Assembly: GCA_027574665.1 (NCBI GenBank)
Contig: CM050657.1
Coordinates: forward strand, 24,654,700 to 24,718,699
From: Rhynochetos jubatus
Lineage: Eukaryota; Chordata; Aves; Eurypygiformes; Rhynochetidae
Length of the DNA: 64,000 nt
Direction: 5' to 3'
The position numbers and the translations under genes were made by a program. Of the stretch, positions 13,380-24,800 are shown piece by piece (position 1 is the first letter of the stretch; each line of letters opens with the position of its first letter). The notes below the pieces were generated by a model that was not told the DNA's origin, searched no databases, and worked only from the letters and a program-made list of their open reading frames with translations.

Positions 13380-14080
13380 CAGTGGATCGGTTTTAGGCTG
13401 CATTAGTACGAGAGCCTCGAAAGCCCCAGAGGAACTGACCTGGCTTCCACGCCTAGGGCTTGGAAATCTGTGTGCTTTGCTGGGCTCTGGTTCTGTGCCC
13501 GCAGGCGGATTCTCTAGAGAAAGAAGAGACGCTCTTGGTTGCAAGGTTCTCTGTCTGGCAGCATGAAGGCAAGCAGCTCCCCATGGGAGAGGGAACGGAG
13601 ACCCACGCATGGTGACAGGCAGGTGGAGGCAGGGGCCTTGCCGTGGAGCAGATGCACAGCACCCGGGTGAGGAGAGCAGGGCAGACCCAGGTTCAGCTGC
13701 AGGCCCGGCTGCTGAATGACTCTGTAGCGACTGGGCAATCCAAACTGAACCTGTGCATCGGGTTCTGGATCAGCAGGGTACTTGGTGGGGAACAGCTGCA
13801 GGAGAGCTCAGGTTGGACTCAGTGGGACCTCCCCAGTGAAGAAGAGGAGAGGCCTTGCTTGCAGCAGAGCTGTCTGGGGGAAACCTCTGCTGAGACTCTA
13901 TCACTTTCCTTCTAGCAGGTCTTGTCCATTAACTGGCCCCAGACAGCCAGCCCAGCTCTCCTACAAAGGGAGCGTGCTTGGGACCTTGGCTCTCGAGCCA
14001 TCAGAGCAGGCATTTTTAGCCTTCTTGAAAGGTCTTGTCTCCTCTCCCGTCAGGTTCCTGTCTGTCAGTGATGCCTTAGG
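13380..14080. other. G+C-rich patch with overlapping open frames on both strands
   Basis: Composition rises clearly relative to the flanks. Open frames then overlap on both strands: minus 13281-13738 and plus 13643-14285, the latter including the longest ORF of the window at 167 codons. Overlapping long frames on both strands are typical of a G+C-rich tract lacking TAA and TAG rather than of a gene. CpG dinucleotides are not dense enough by eye to call a CpG island. I do not recognise it as CR1 or as an LTR. An old retroelement or an untranslated exon is possible but not shown. Confidence 0.4.
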
Positions 14081-15121
14081 AATTACGCAGCCTTTTGAAG
14101 GTTCCATTCTGTATTTTGCCGTGTGTCATACTCGGGAGACAAAAAGGAAGATGAGTGCATTAGGCACTAGAACCTGGTGGGAAGGAAGAATTAGTGAATT
14201 GGAATTAAACTTTGCTGCACTGCATTTCCCAAAACAAATATTTTACTATTTCTTTAAAATGCAGAATTATGAAAATGCAGTATGAAAGCCCTAGTGGTAA
14301 GAAGTACTTAGCAAATTCAGAGTTATGTGCTTAATACGTATGGGCTTTTTCTTTAGTTTGTCCTAGAGCTTATAATGATGTGTTTTTCCTTGGGGATTAT
14401 ACCTCTGCCTGTTTTGAGATTTTGTTCTATGCCTAAGAATCTGCTAAATCATTAAAAAAAAATTCAATAATTATTGTAATCTGGGCTCTGTCTTATGAAA
14501 TTTGCAAATAGCAATCCTTTCAATAATGCGTGTTCATAGAATATTCTGTGAGAAAAAATCTACATCAAGATGAAGAGGGGATTTCTCAACTACTAATGTG
14601 GAATTACTGTTATGAATTCAAATTAAAAGTTTATCACGATAGGAAGGTTAATGCTATAGATCAGTGGTGGGAGAGGTCATCCTCCAGTACTGTAATCTAC
14701 CAGTTTTTTGTGGAAGTTACTGTAATATAAAGAGATCAGTTTGTGCTGAAGACAATATAAACCTGAAAATTACTTTTATCAAGTTAAAAGCAGTTTGGAT
14801 CTTTGATTTGAAGAGTGGTTTTGGCTGTTGGATTTACTAGGAGAGAGAACAGCATCTGTTGGGAGTGAATTACTGGGTTGTTCAGTGGAGGGGAGCACTG
14901 AGGTAGGTAGTTCAGTAGTTACTAATTTCCATTTCCTTTTACTCCCAAGACTTCTGGAAGGAAGGACTTCACTTGTACCACAGAAAAGGGAAAGAAACAG
15001 TATGTGATAAAGATGATGTACTTGTGGGATGTTGGGGAGAAAAATCTTTCTTCCTGCCCCCATTTATAAGAAGAAAGTACGGGGTTGCAGAAGAACAGGC
15101 TGTCTTCTGAGACTTCATCTC

Positions 15122-15137
15122 TTTTTTTTTTTTTTTT
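15122..15137 (+). repeat. poly-T run, 16 bases
   Basis: There are sixteen uninterrupted T followed by CAG. It could be a simple homopolymer or the pyrimidine tract of a splice acceptor. On the minus strand it reads as poly-A, but no retrocopy can be recognised beside it. Confidence 0.85.
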
Positions 15138-17633
15138 CAGCTGTAGAAAGTGAGACACTGGCAGTGCTGAGAATCACCCTGAAAGGCTTGAAACTCCTGT
15201 CTTGCCTTTTATGCCTTTTGTCACTGCTCTGCTTAACTGTGTCATCCTGCTTTAACAGCAGCCACCCAGGAACTGCTCCTCTTAAGACACTCTCCCTTTT
15301 CTAAGACGTTGGTAGCAGTCTGTGGGGGGTGTGTGAATAACTCAGTCCAGCTTCACCTAAACCTGTTGACCCAAAGATGCAATACAGGTGTGAAGCAGTT
15401 GTTTTAATAGGAACCCAGGGATCGTTCTTGAGGGGTATGTTTGTCTTGTGCAAGGCAGAGATGCACAAAATAGAGCTAAATTAGCTAGTTTGAATTTTAT
15501 AAGCAGGATAAGTCAGTGCGATGTACTTCATGCAGCCTCATACCCATTTTAGTTGCCTGACCCAGCTCAGGTATGTGACGTGTGCCACGCCATATACTGC
15601 ATATCCATGTGGTCAACTGCACATGGCCATTTTCTTGGGGAGTAGAATCTATGAACAGCAAAGTCTCTGCTTGTCTGTGAATGTTGCCTAAAATAGTCGT
15701 ATCGGGGATTAAGCTTCCTCTTGTTTTTACTGTAAAATCTGTGTTTAATAATACTGGACTGCTAGCTTAAGTAACTGAAATCTAGTTGGAAGAGACACTT
15801 ATGTCTGCCTTTGGAGGAGTTCTGGGCAGTTGTGTATTGGAAAAATAAAGTAGAGACTTAAACATGCTCTTCTAAGTGTCTATTTTGTGCTGCACTCTGT
15901 TTACAAGGTGTGCTGCACCAAACTACACTGAATATGATGTTAAGTGATAAATGCCTTTGGACACTGAAAACACTTTTCTGGTGTAAATGAAGGAAGATAT
16001 CTGTGTAAGGTGTTTGAATCTGGTGCGTTGACATCGGCCAGCACCTACAAGCATCTTGCAGCTGCTTCTTCCCTGTCTCACCGTGGGACTGGGGAGAGGA
16101 TAGGAAGAACGAAAGTGAGGATATCTGTGGCTTGAGATAGTTCAATAAGCAAAGGGGGGAGTGGGGAACAAACAAAAACCAGACCAAGTGATGCAAAGAC
16201 ACTCACCATGTCTCACAGGTAGATTGGTGCCCAGACAGTGTCTGAACAATGGCTACCTTCCTGGAAAAAACCTTCCCCTTGGTTTTTATTGCTGAGGATG
16301 ACATCATATGGCATGGAATGATACAGCAGGTCAGTTGGAATGAGCTGTCCTGGCTGTGTCCCCTCTCAACCTCTTGCCACCCCAAGCTTACTTGCTGTGG
16401 GGACAGAGTGGGGAAAAGTGGAAAACCTTGATGATGTGCAAGTGCTGCGCAGCAACAGCCGAAACACTGCTGTATTGTCAAGGCTGTTTTAGTCACAAAT
16501 CCAGAACACAGCACCTTAAAGCCTGTTGGCCAGGAAGATGATTAACTCCATCTCTAGCAGAGTCTGTTCTAGGGTATGTCAAATACACACAAAGCTCTGC
16601 AGAACTGGGCTCTTCTTCTAGAACAGTTGAAATGTAGGCAGTGGGTAGATGAAATGAGTAAGAGAATAAAGGGGATATAAATGCATCAGGTACCTGACCA
16701 CTTGGACAGTTTTGGTGCCTCTTAGAGTTGGAGGTTATCAGTAATGATATCTACATGTATGTGTTCTGGTTACACATCATCCTGCAATGTGCATTTTTAA
16801 AAGATAAAGTGCCATAATTATAAGCCACTTCATACCTTCTCAGACAGAATAATCCTTAGCTAATACTTTTAGTGCTAGTAAGTTAAATTTCTTGTTTCCA
16901 TATACAAGTCTTTCAGACCTTGCATCTTGTAAGTTTTTGAAAACACCACACAGTGCATTAGGCTTGGATTAAAACAACCTTTCATCCTTAATCTCACCCT
17001 TCTGATTTACACTGCTAAAGTCCCTCTTGGCTTTAAGAAAGCTAAAATGGGTGGTGAGGTGGCAGACCACTGTCTCTCTCCTGAGAATCTCTGGCATGGT
17101 TTTCAGTGTTCTCTAAGATACGCAAGAAGTTGTAACACAAAGTTACAGGATTGGCAAAAAAAAAGAATTATATGATTCCTCCCCATATGATGTTGTATTT
17201 ATGGATTTCTCACACCCAGGAATGTAAAAAAAAAAAACCTGTATGATTTCTCTTTTTGTGGCAGGTCAGTGTGCCAGCCCCAAACCAGATCACTTGGGTT
17301 ATTGCCATGACAACACATACCTGCTCTTGTGTACCAGGAATAGTCTTTGATTTCCTGTTGGCTGCAAGGTTCTGTACTGAAACTTGTTCTCTTGCACATC
17401 TAGCTTGTGCTCAGTGGTTGCAAAGATAATACTGCAAACATTGCCACCTTTTATGTGTGTGTTTATCATCTTGACTGCAAAAAGCCCTCAATTAGATAAT
17501 TTGCAGTTTGCAAGGTCAAGTAAACTGCATTTATTTCACAGCTGAAATGAATTTTAATAAGTAGCAATCAGTGTTCTCTGGTTTTCCTTTTCAAATGAAA
17601 GGTTAGAGGTAAATAAACTGTTTCTGTTAGTTT

Positions 17634-17638
17634 TAACC
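17634..17638. repeat. left target-site duplication of the solo LTR (TAACC)
   Basis: The five bases directly before the LTR's TG are identical to 18404-18408. They mark the original host integration site. Confidence 0.85.
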
Positions 17639-18403
17639 TGTGCTGGTTTTAGTCATGACAGAGTTAACTTTCTTCACAGTGGCTGGTATGAAGCTGTGTT
17701 TCTGGATTTACCCTGAGAGTAGTACTGGGAAGGTGGTTTTTAGCTGGTGCTGGGGAGCGCTTGCACCAAATTCAAGGTCTTTCCCAGCTTCTGATACTGG
17801 CTGTGTTCCCAACTTTCTCACTCTAAGCGGTGAGGGGGAACTCAGTTCAGACAGCTGACCCAAACTACCTGACCCAAGTATTTAATTCCATAGTACGTCA
17901 TGCTCTGTACATAAGCAGGGAGTGGGCTGGGGGCTTACTCTTTTTACTTGTTTGCTAACTCTTCTTAACTCTTTAGCTAACTTTCGTTAGCTGCTTTGGT
18001 AACTCCTTTGCTGGCTCGTTCGTGAGTTGGTGGGCCAGTCTGCTTTCCTAGTAGTGCTGCCGCTCGTGGGGCTTGCTAGGACTCTGCTGCGATCGCTCTT
18101 GGGCAGTGGCTCTTGGGCTTTCTTGCCTCTGACTCTTGCTGCTTGGGCCTGGCGGCACATCAGTCGGCAGGTGGTGAGCAATTGTAACATGTTTTATTTT
18201 CATTATTATTTGTATTTTAATGTATTCATTTATAAATACATAATTAATATATATTCAATTAGTAAATAGTTCTTATCTCTATTTTATGAGTTTCCTGTCT
18301 TTTTCCTCTGATTCTCCCCTTCTGCTGGAGAAGGGGGGGAGCAGGAGGGGGAGATGTGAGAGCAGCTTCATGGTATTTTGCTAGCCAAGGTTAAACCACC
18401 ACA
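17639..18403 (+). mobile_element. solo LTR of an avian ERVL-type endogenous retrovirus
   Basis: The element begins TGTGCTGGTTTTAG and ends TTAAACCACCACA, so its ends are an imperfect inverted repeat (TGTGSTGGTTT). It is flanked by perfect 5-bp copies of TAACC at 17634-17638 and 18404-18408, which is what integration followed by LTR-LTR recombination leaves. A 5-bp duplication fits ERVL-type elements. The internal order follows a family I know from many bird genomes: a U3 starting with a GAGTTAAC block, a CGTCATGC block and TATA position near 17895-17916, a TCGGCAGGTGGTGAGCAATT block near 18162-18182, an A+T-rich stretch, a purine-rich block (18326-18355) and the terminal GGTTAAACCAC. The TATA position now reads TACATAAGC and no clean AATAAA or ATTAAA stands at the expected site, so it is probably not an active promoter. 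No internal gag or pol sequence is present. The plus ORF at 18027-18269 and minus ORF at 17987-18190 are shadows inside the LTR. Confidence 0.9.
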
Positions 18404-18408
18404 TAACC
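18404..18408. repeat. right target-site duplication of the solo LTR (TAACC)
   Basis: The five bases directly after the LTR's terminal CA are identical to 17634-17638, which fixes the right boundary to the base. Confidence 0.85.
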
Positions 18409-20773
18409 CAATATTTCTCGCCAGGGGGAGCACTTGACGGGGTTGACAAATGAATATGTCTTGTTCTTCTAAATCTTGGCTTTTGCCAAATAAAGAACAC
18501 TGTTGTAATGATGAAAAAAAGCTCAACAAATAATCCAATGATTGTTGTTTAAATTCTTAGGAAGTTTGAAAGAGTGCTGTAAATGTTCGCTGCCTATTTC
18601 CAACACTGAGTTATTTCAGCACTTACTTAAACAAACGGGAAACTTTATCTACCTTACAGACATCACCCTTTGTGCTTGAAGCATTATGCTGGTTTTCACT
18701 TTGTTGGTTTTCAAAGGTTGGAGGAGTGCTGGTATAACAAACCCTGTAATCAGCAGCTTCATGAATACTTTCGTTGGTTTTTTCTTTGCCTGCATCTTCA
18801 TATGCGGCCCAAATGATACGTTTGAAGGAAATGCTGTATGTGGTACTTTCTTAGCAACAGCAATTACAGGCTTTGGGAGTCACGAATGACGAGACTTGCC
18901 TTTGTTTCCTGTGGTCATGTGAACAGGACTGTTGTATACTTTGTGCATGAAATTACATGGAAAAAAACCATCACTGTCAATTTTCTTAAATTTGTCTTTA
19001 AATATAAAATTTTCTAAATTTCAAACAACTTAGGTCAAAGGGACTCTTCTGTTGTCCACTATTGCTCCAGCTACAAAACTTAAATGAATTAATATATTCA
19101 CACACAAAGAGATCCTGATGATGGGAGGACATTTACACAATAAATTTCAAGTAGGCTTTGAATCGTCTTTCTACTGAATCATTATGCTATACTTGTCTTG
19201 ACACAAAGAGGCTATTTTGAGAGCATATGGCCTGGAAAAGTATTGCTAAGCAGGTGTAACAGAAGTTCTTCTCATAATGGCTCCAGATAATCCAGACAAA
19301 TATGTCATGGATGGTTGTTCCTGACACGAGGAGTATACAGTGTATAGAAATGATGACTTGTGGAAAACTGACTTTGAAGGACCTCATTCTTTGCAGTAAC
19401 TGTGCTCCAAATGTATCACATCCTAGTACAACTGCATAATGAAGGTGATTCGCTTATGTTTTAAAATAGAACTTGATTCAGCCAAGAGAGATTGTAGTGG
19501 TTTCTTATCATACTAGCCTGCACTGAAATATTCAGTTGAAGGAGGATTTAAGTATTTTTAAAGGTTGTTTTCCTCTATTACTTAGGTTTTTACTCATAGT
19601 GGAAAAAGAAAATATGTTTTCTAATGTAAGACTAAATTAACGTCTCTCTGAAAACGTTCATCCTGGTTCTGATGGTGATAAGGTGGAAGGAAATGGTCTG
19701 TTGCCTTTTTAAATCTAAAATGTTTTATGTGAAGGAATCAAGTAATTCTATTTCATGCATTTGAATGGGGTGATGATTGTATAAATTTTTTTAGGTGCTG
19801 TTTGTTGTTGCTGTTTTACTGAGAAATATTTATAAAATGTGTTTAGATTTCTTGCTAAAAAAGGTGTAATGAATGAGGTTCCTGCCTTTGCAAATAATTA
19901 GTAAATGTTTTGTTCTGCTGGAATTATAGTGCATATCCTGGAATTTTTATGTATGGAGGGGGGGTTAAAAAAAAAGGTTTTGAGTGTTTATGGTTGAACA
20001 TAAAGCTCTAGCTGTGATCAATCCATATGGAAACAGGTGCATATAAAGTTTTTGGTTTGTAGAAGCTGATACAGATTAATTTGAAAAGTAAAAAGGGGCA
20101 ATGTTCAGCTCAGAATCCAGAATCTCAAGGATTCTGGTTGATTTGCCATTTGTTCTTTGAAATGCACATTTTAATTGCTATAAAATTTTAGTATTTGTTG
20201 ACAAACTAATGGACACAAAATTAGAAATCCATTCCAGCCTTTCATAGTCCAACCAAACATGATCCAATTATCTAGTCCTTCACCTCGGAATGAGTAAAAG
20301 GATCCAAGTGAAACTGTAAATTCGAAATGTGGGGCAGTGTAAACTGATAATCTAAAAGATTCTAGTTTTGTGACATCATATGGTTGCAAGAAGAGGCAGT
20401 ACATAGGGAAAACTAGAGACCTTTGGATAAGACGGTGTTAAGGGACATGGTAGAGTGAGGCAGTTACTTGGAGATTTGCCATAAAGGATGCATCTTCCAT
20501 ATCCTTGAGGATATGATATATAAGATGTTTGTAATGGAATAGAGTACAAACCAGATTTCTTCACGTATCTGATGAAAGAACAGGCTATGAAATCTAAATG
20601 GGAGAGGGGTGGGGGGCTGCATGAGTACAAAACCTTCTAGAAGAGGGAGAAGAAAATTTAAAACCAGTGTAAATATTCTGTTATTTTCTTGGAGTTTTTG
20701 CCTTCAGTATCCTTCAGAAAAAGGTGTAATTTCAGGATCTCAAGCTGTAATGTCATCTGCAAATAACTACTTC

Positions 20774-20790
20774 ATAATATATATATATAT
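20774..20790. repeat. short (AT)n microsatellite
   Basis: An alternating AT run of about seven units lies between unique A+T-rich sequence. It is simple and probably variable in length. Confidence 0.75.
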
Positions 20791-21694
20791 TTTAAATCAA
20801 TTTATTTTAACGCAGCTGAATTGGGAGATGCCACAAAATTAAGGTCTGGGATGCTGTAGAAATAAGGAAGGATTTGTGCATCATATAAGCTTATCTTAAC
20901 CACAGTAGGCATGCTTTCTGACATGAGTAACATCGAAAATATAAGAATGGCTATGGATTTAGTGTGGGGGGTTTTTTTAATCAGTTTTAGTGTAAGTCCC
21001 TTCAGCTCTGTAGGTGAGTCACTCCACTGCATGCTTTATTCATAACGCTGTAGATAACTTCCCTCCACATACCCGTTACTGGAAGGAAATACTCCACTGG
21101 ATGGAACAGAGAGGTGACAAGTTCCCATAGCGTTTTAGAGAGAACCTCAGTCTTGTTCTTTCCCAACTACAACACAGCATGTGTTCACTTTTGGAAGATG
21201 AGTAAGCCATAGTAAAGCTGTGGGAAAAAATATACTTAAACTTGCTTTTCCAGTCTTTGTAGAAATTCTTGAGCCAACGTGCTGGAGTTGAACATAAACT
21301 ACTTGTGAAAATCAAGCATGTTTTGGGAAAGTACAAGCAATCTGTTTCCTGCTAATGCACTTCAAACCACTGCAGACTGAACTCCTGTCACTGTGTATGT
21401 CTTGCTACTGTACAAGTATCTGTTTGCCACTTTGTTTACATGGAGCTTTTCATTTGGCATAGGGACTTAATTCTGAAAGCCAGCTTTGAATGTAAAGGAA
21501 CATTAAAGTAGTGGTCTGTTGAAACAGAACAGAAACGATGCTAGTAAGTGGTTTCCTGCATTTCACGAGTCTCTAACATTCAGTCAGGCCAAATGAGTGT
21601 ATAAAAATGTATTATTTGTGTCTGTCTAAATCAAATATAAAATAGGAAAGCCAAGGGGATGCCAGTGCAATCTGCAAGAGAGGTGGAGAGGAAG

Positions 21695-21860
21695 GAGGCA
21701 GGCTGTGGAATCTCCACCCAAGACAGCCAAAACTTGGGTGTATAAGGCCCTGAGCAAATGGATTGAACTTCAGCTTTGGCCATCATTTGAAGAGGTGGCT
21801 GCACCAGGTGGCCTTGAAGGGTTCTTAGCAATTGAAGTTATGCTATGGCTCCACGATCCT
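21695..21860 (+). mobile_element. eroded CR1 LINE fragment, 3' end, sense orientation
   Basis: The order of blocks follows the avian CR1 3' end: GGCTGTGGAATCTCCACCC (near 21700-21719), then AAGGCCCTGAGCAA (near 21744), then a diverged counterpart of the stretch that normally leads into the terminal octamer repeats. Those octamers are no longer clear. It covers only the last part of the element, as is usual for 5'-truncated CR1 copies. Divergence is high, so exact ends are approximate. The plus ORF 21705-21929 and minus ORF 21631-21831 are shadows within or across it. Confidence 0.65.
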
Positions 21861-24800
21861 AGGAGTAAAAGGTGTTACCAGTTGCAGTTGTATTTTATTG
21901 GCAAAGCTGGCTTGGATACATCATGTTGAATTAGTAACATCTTGCCATTTACGTTAGCAACAAATTTGTAACGCCGTTTACTGGAAACCAGTAAAAAATT
22001 TCATGGTCTGAGTTATTTCACTGGTCTTGAAAGAGAGAACTCTTTTGTGAACTTGCATCAATTGGGCTCACAAAGCTGGAGAGTGGGAGAACAGCAAAGC
22101 AAGGTTACAGACTATTGGGAGTAAAAAGTTGACTTGATATTCCAATGACAAAAGGAGGAGGAATAATTATATTCATATTTTTTCTTACAGAATACTTAGA
22201 AACGGGTGAAACTTCCTAAAATGTTGGGCTGGTGTGAAAGGCTTGATCATCAACATGTTGTAACAGCACCACTGCAGTTTGCTGAAGCATTTGCTAGAAA
22301 GAGCAATTACAGTGAAACATAATCAGCACTTCATCTCATACTTGTGCAGACTGTTCAGAGCTGTTGGAAATTCTACAGTGCCATGTGTGCACGTTTGGCA
22401 CACTGCAAATAGTGTTAATTTAACAATAAGAAAATGCTTGCAAATCATGATCAGAAGTAGCATCAACTGTGTACTATCTACTAAGGACTAACTATTTCCT
22501 CATGGTTAAAACTTGAGATTGGGAATCTGGGTTCTGTTACTTCCTCTAGCCCAAGTGCATGTCTTGCTTGAAACCGTGTGCATGAGCTTGTTTTCTAGGC
22601 TTGCTGAGCATCCAGATCTTCTTGTGAGACTGTGAAGACTGAGCGTGTCATAGAAGTGTTCAGCACTTTGGAATTCCACTTGTGTTACTTTGATCATGGT
22701 TGGTAAGTCACAGTAGCTCTTCCTGCATTTATCTGATTATTGGCTAACTCATATTACAGACACAGGGTTGGGATGGAAGCCCAGGATGCAGGGTTCCCAG
22801 TCTGAGCCATGTGTCCTCACTGATCCCATTTTTATTTTTTTTTTTCCACCATATGCCTGTGAACCTACCTCAGCATACGATTTCTAGTGTAGAAGTATAA
22901 AATGTCAGCAGAAGCAGTGAAGTTATGCCCCAACCCCCAGCTGGTGGGTTGAATTATCTTAAGGTAAGGTGACATTAAGGATAGGAATATCCAGAAGACA
23001 GTGGAATTTCACTGTCATAGCTTTTTCTTACAAGTGTGGTAGCCTCTCTTCCTTGATGTGTTCTTGCTGCTGCCCTTTACAGAGAGTGGAGTCTGGCAGA
23101 TTTGAGAGTTGTGCTTCCTTTTGCAAGGGGAAATTGCTGGCTTCTGGAGCTGCTGTCAAGGAAAGTTCATTTGCAGCTAAAAGGCAACAGTCAGTGCAAA
23201 ACAGCTTTGTGAGCCTTGTTTCCTTTTGCCTGTGGGCTAGATGTTTCTGCAGCAGCAACAAATTACACCACAGCCCACAAAACTCGAACATCAACTGGCG
23301 TTTATTGCTGTTAATAGTTTGAGAGGGTCCATAACCATTTGTGTGGCAAGAATAAGGTTTGTGAAGCACTGTGGAGAACTCCTGTAGACCTTTGAACTGC
23401 AGAGAAATTCACTGCACCCTGTTTCCATCACATCTATTTTTTCTAACTATGGAATACATCAAAATACAGTGCTAGTACTTACTAGTACCTAGGCAGACAT
23501 CTAGGTTTATTTTGTTTTGGTTTTTTTCTTTCAGTGTTCATCTAGTGCTAGCTGAAAAGAAAGTGTTTAACTGTGGGACTTACCAGTGTTTCCAAAGGGC
23601 TGAAGAGCCTGATCCTGGAAAACTCTCTATTTCTGGTGACCTTAGTCTTAGAGGCTGTACCTGAACCATCAGTACGGGACAAGTGTTCTTACATAGCACA
23701 AACCAGGTTTGATTAGTCCAAAGGATAGATTAGGTTCAAGTTGTGCCGTTAAATAATAAAGTATATAAAATTCAGGTATATTGTTTTTCCCTATAGGAAG
23801 TGTCTGTGATCATCTGAACACAGATAATGATGCTAATGAACTGTGGATGTCTTGATCCTATTATGTAGGATTCTGATGGGGATGGTATCTTGTATGTCTA
23901 CGGGGTGGAATTCATTTGCAACTTGCAGTAGGTGGAAATCTTAAACCAAAAAAGAATACTTGGGAAAAGCTAGCTGGCTCAGTGTGTACGTGTGTTTACA
24001 CACATACTAACCTCTGACTTACTAATGGTGAAAAGTGTGGGGAGCACATAGTCACCTGAAAATGCTTGGAAGAGCAATGTGCTGGGAAGGAGAGTGGCAT
24101 AGAATATCTGAATAGGATACATTTTTCAAAATAAATATTTCATTTTTCAAGACTGGGGTGAGCCTTTACAGCAAGGGCAAGGTTGTTTCCTGGTGGGAGT
24201 CAATTTACCTTATGTTTGTTGCAAGTTAAAAAGGGGTACAATTCATTTGCCAGGGATCAGCTTATTCACAATAAATTGTTGAGTTTCTGAGCTGAAGTAT
24301 AAAATACCCTTTTAATAAAACCAAGGGAACAAAATTTCTTGAATAATTTCAGTGTTATCTAGAGGAAAATATCATGGATTTGCATGTGGGTTTAAAAAAA
24401 TGTGAGCAAACATCATAACTGACAAATCTTGTCAACTAAGTTTGAACACAAAGTGTTCCTTCTGAGTGGTGCCTCCTGCAGCAGGCTAGGCTTGAGGTTG
24501 GATCATGGTGCACGATTTTATCATCCTGTTGCTTAGACAATCCTACTGGGTAGAGACTGAGAGGCTGGGGAAGTAGCAGAGGGTTAGGCTGTGGTTGATG
24601 GTAGAGTTTTGTTTAAAACCTACCTGTAGGTCTCAGGAGTGGATTTCCATAGTTGAAAAGTGCTGCACAGACAAAATAAGAAAATACTGTTCTAGCTGAC
24701 AATAAGTAATATTTTAAAAATCTGTTTCTGAGGACAAGAAAACATTTCAGATTCATCTTAAATACTGCCTTTGCTTTCCTGTGGGAAGACACCACACAGG

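Larger units (their letters stand above)
14081..17638. other. mostly non-coding stretch with a long poly-T and acceptor-like site
   Basis: No gene recognised. A 16-T run at 15122-15137 is followed directly by CAG and then a plus-strand open frame to a TAA at 15302-15304 that encodes a leucine-rich hydrophobic peptide. This resembles a splice acceptor plus terminal exon, but the peptide has no recognisable family and the nearest AATAAA is about 540 bases on, near 15844. Other frames at 15858-16202 and 16203-16541 overlap on both strands and have no domains. Confidence 0.45.
18404..21694. other. non-coding stretch, no gene seen
   Basis: Strongly A+T-rich unique-looking DNA with a short (AT)n at 20774-20790. 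Open frames at 18686-18889, 19187-19387, 20171-20630 and 20802-21336 show no domains or paired splice sites. Confidence 0.6.
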
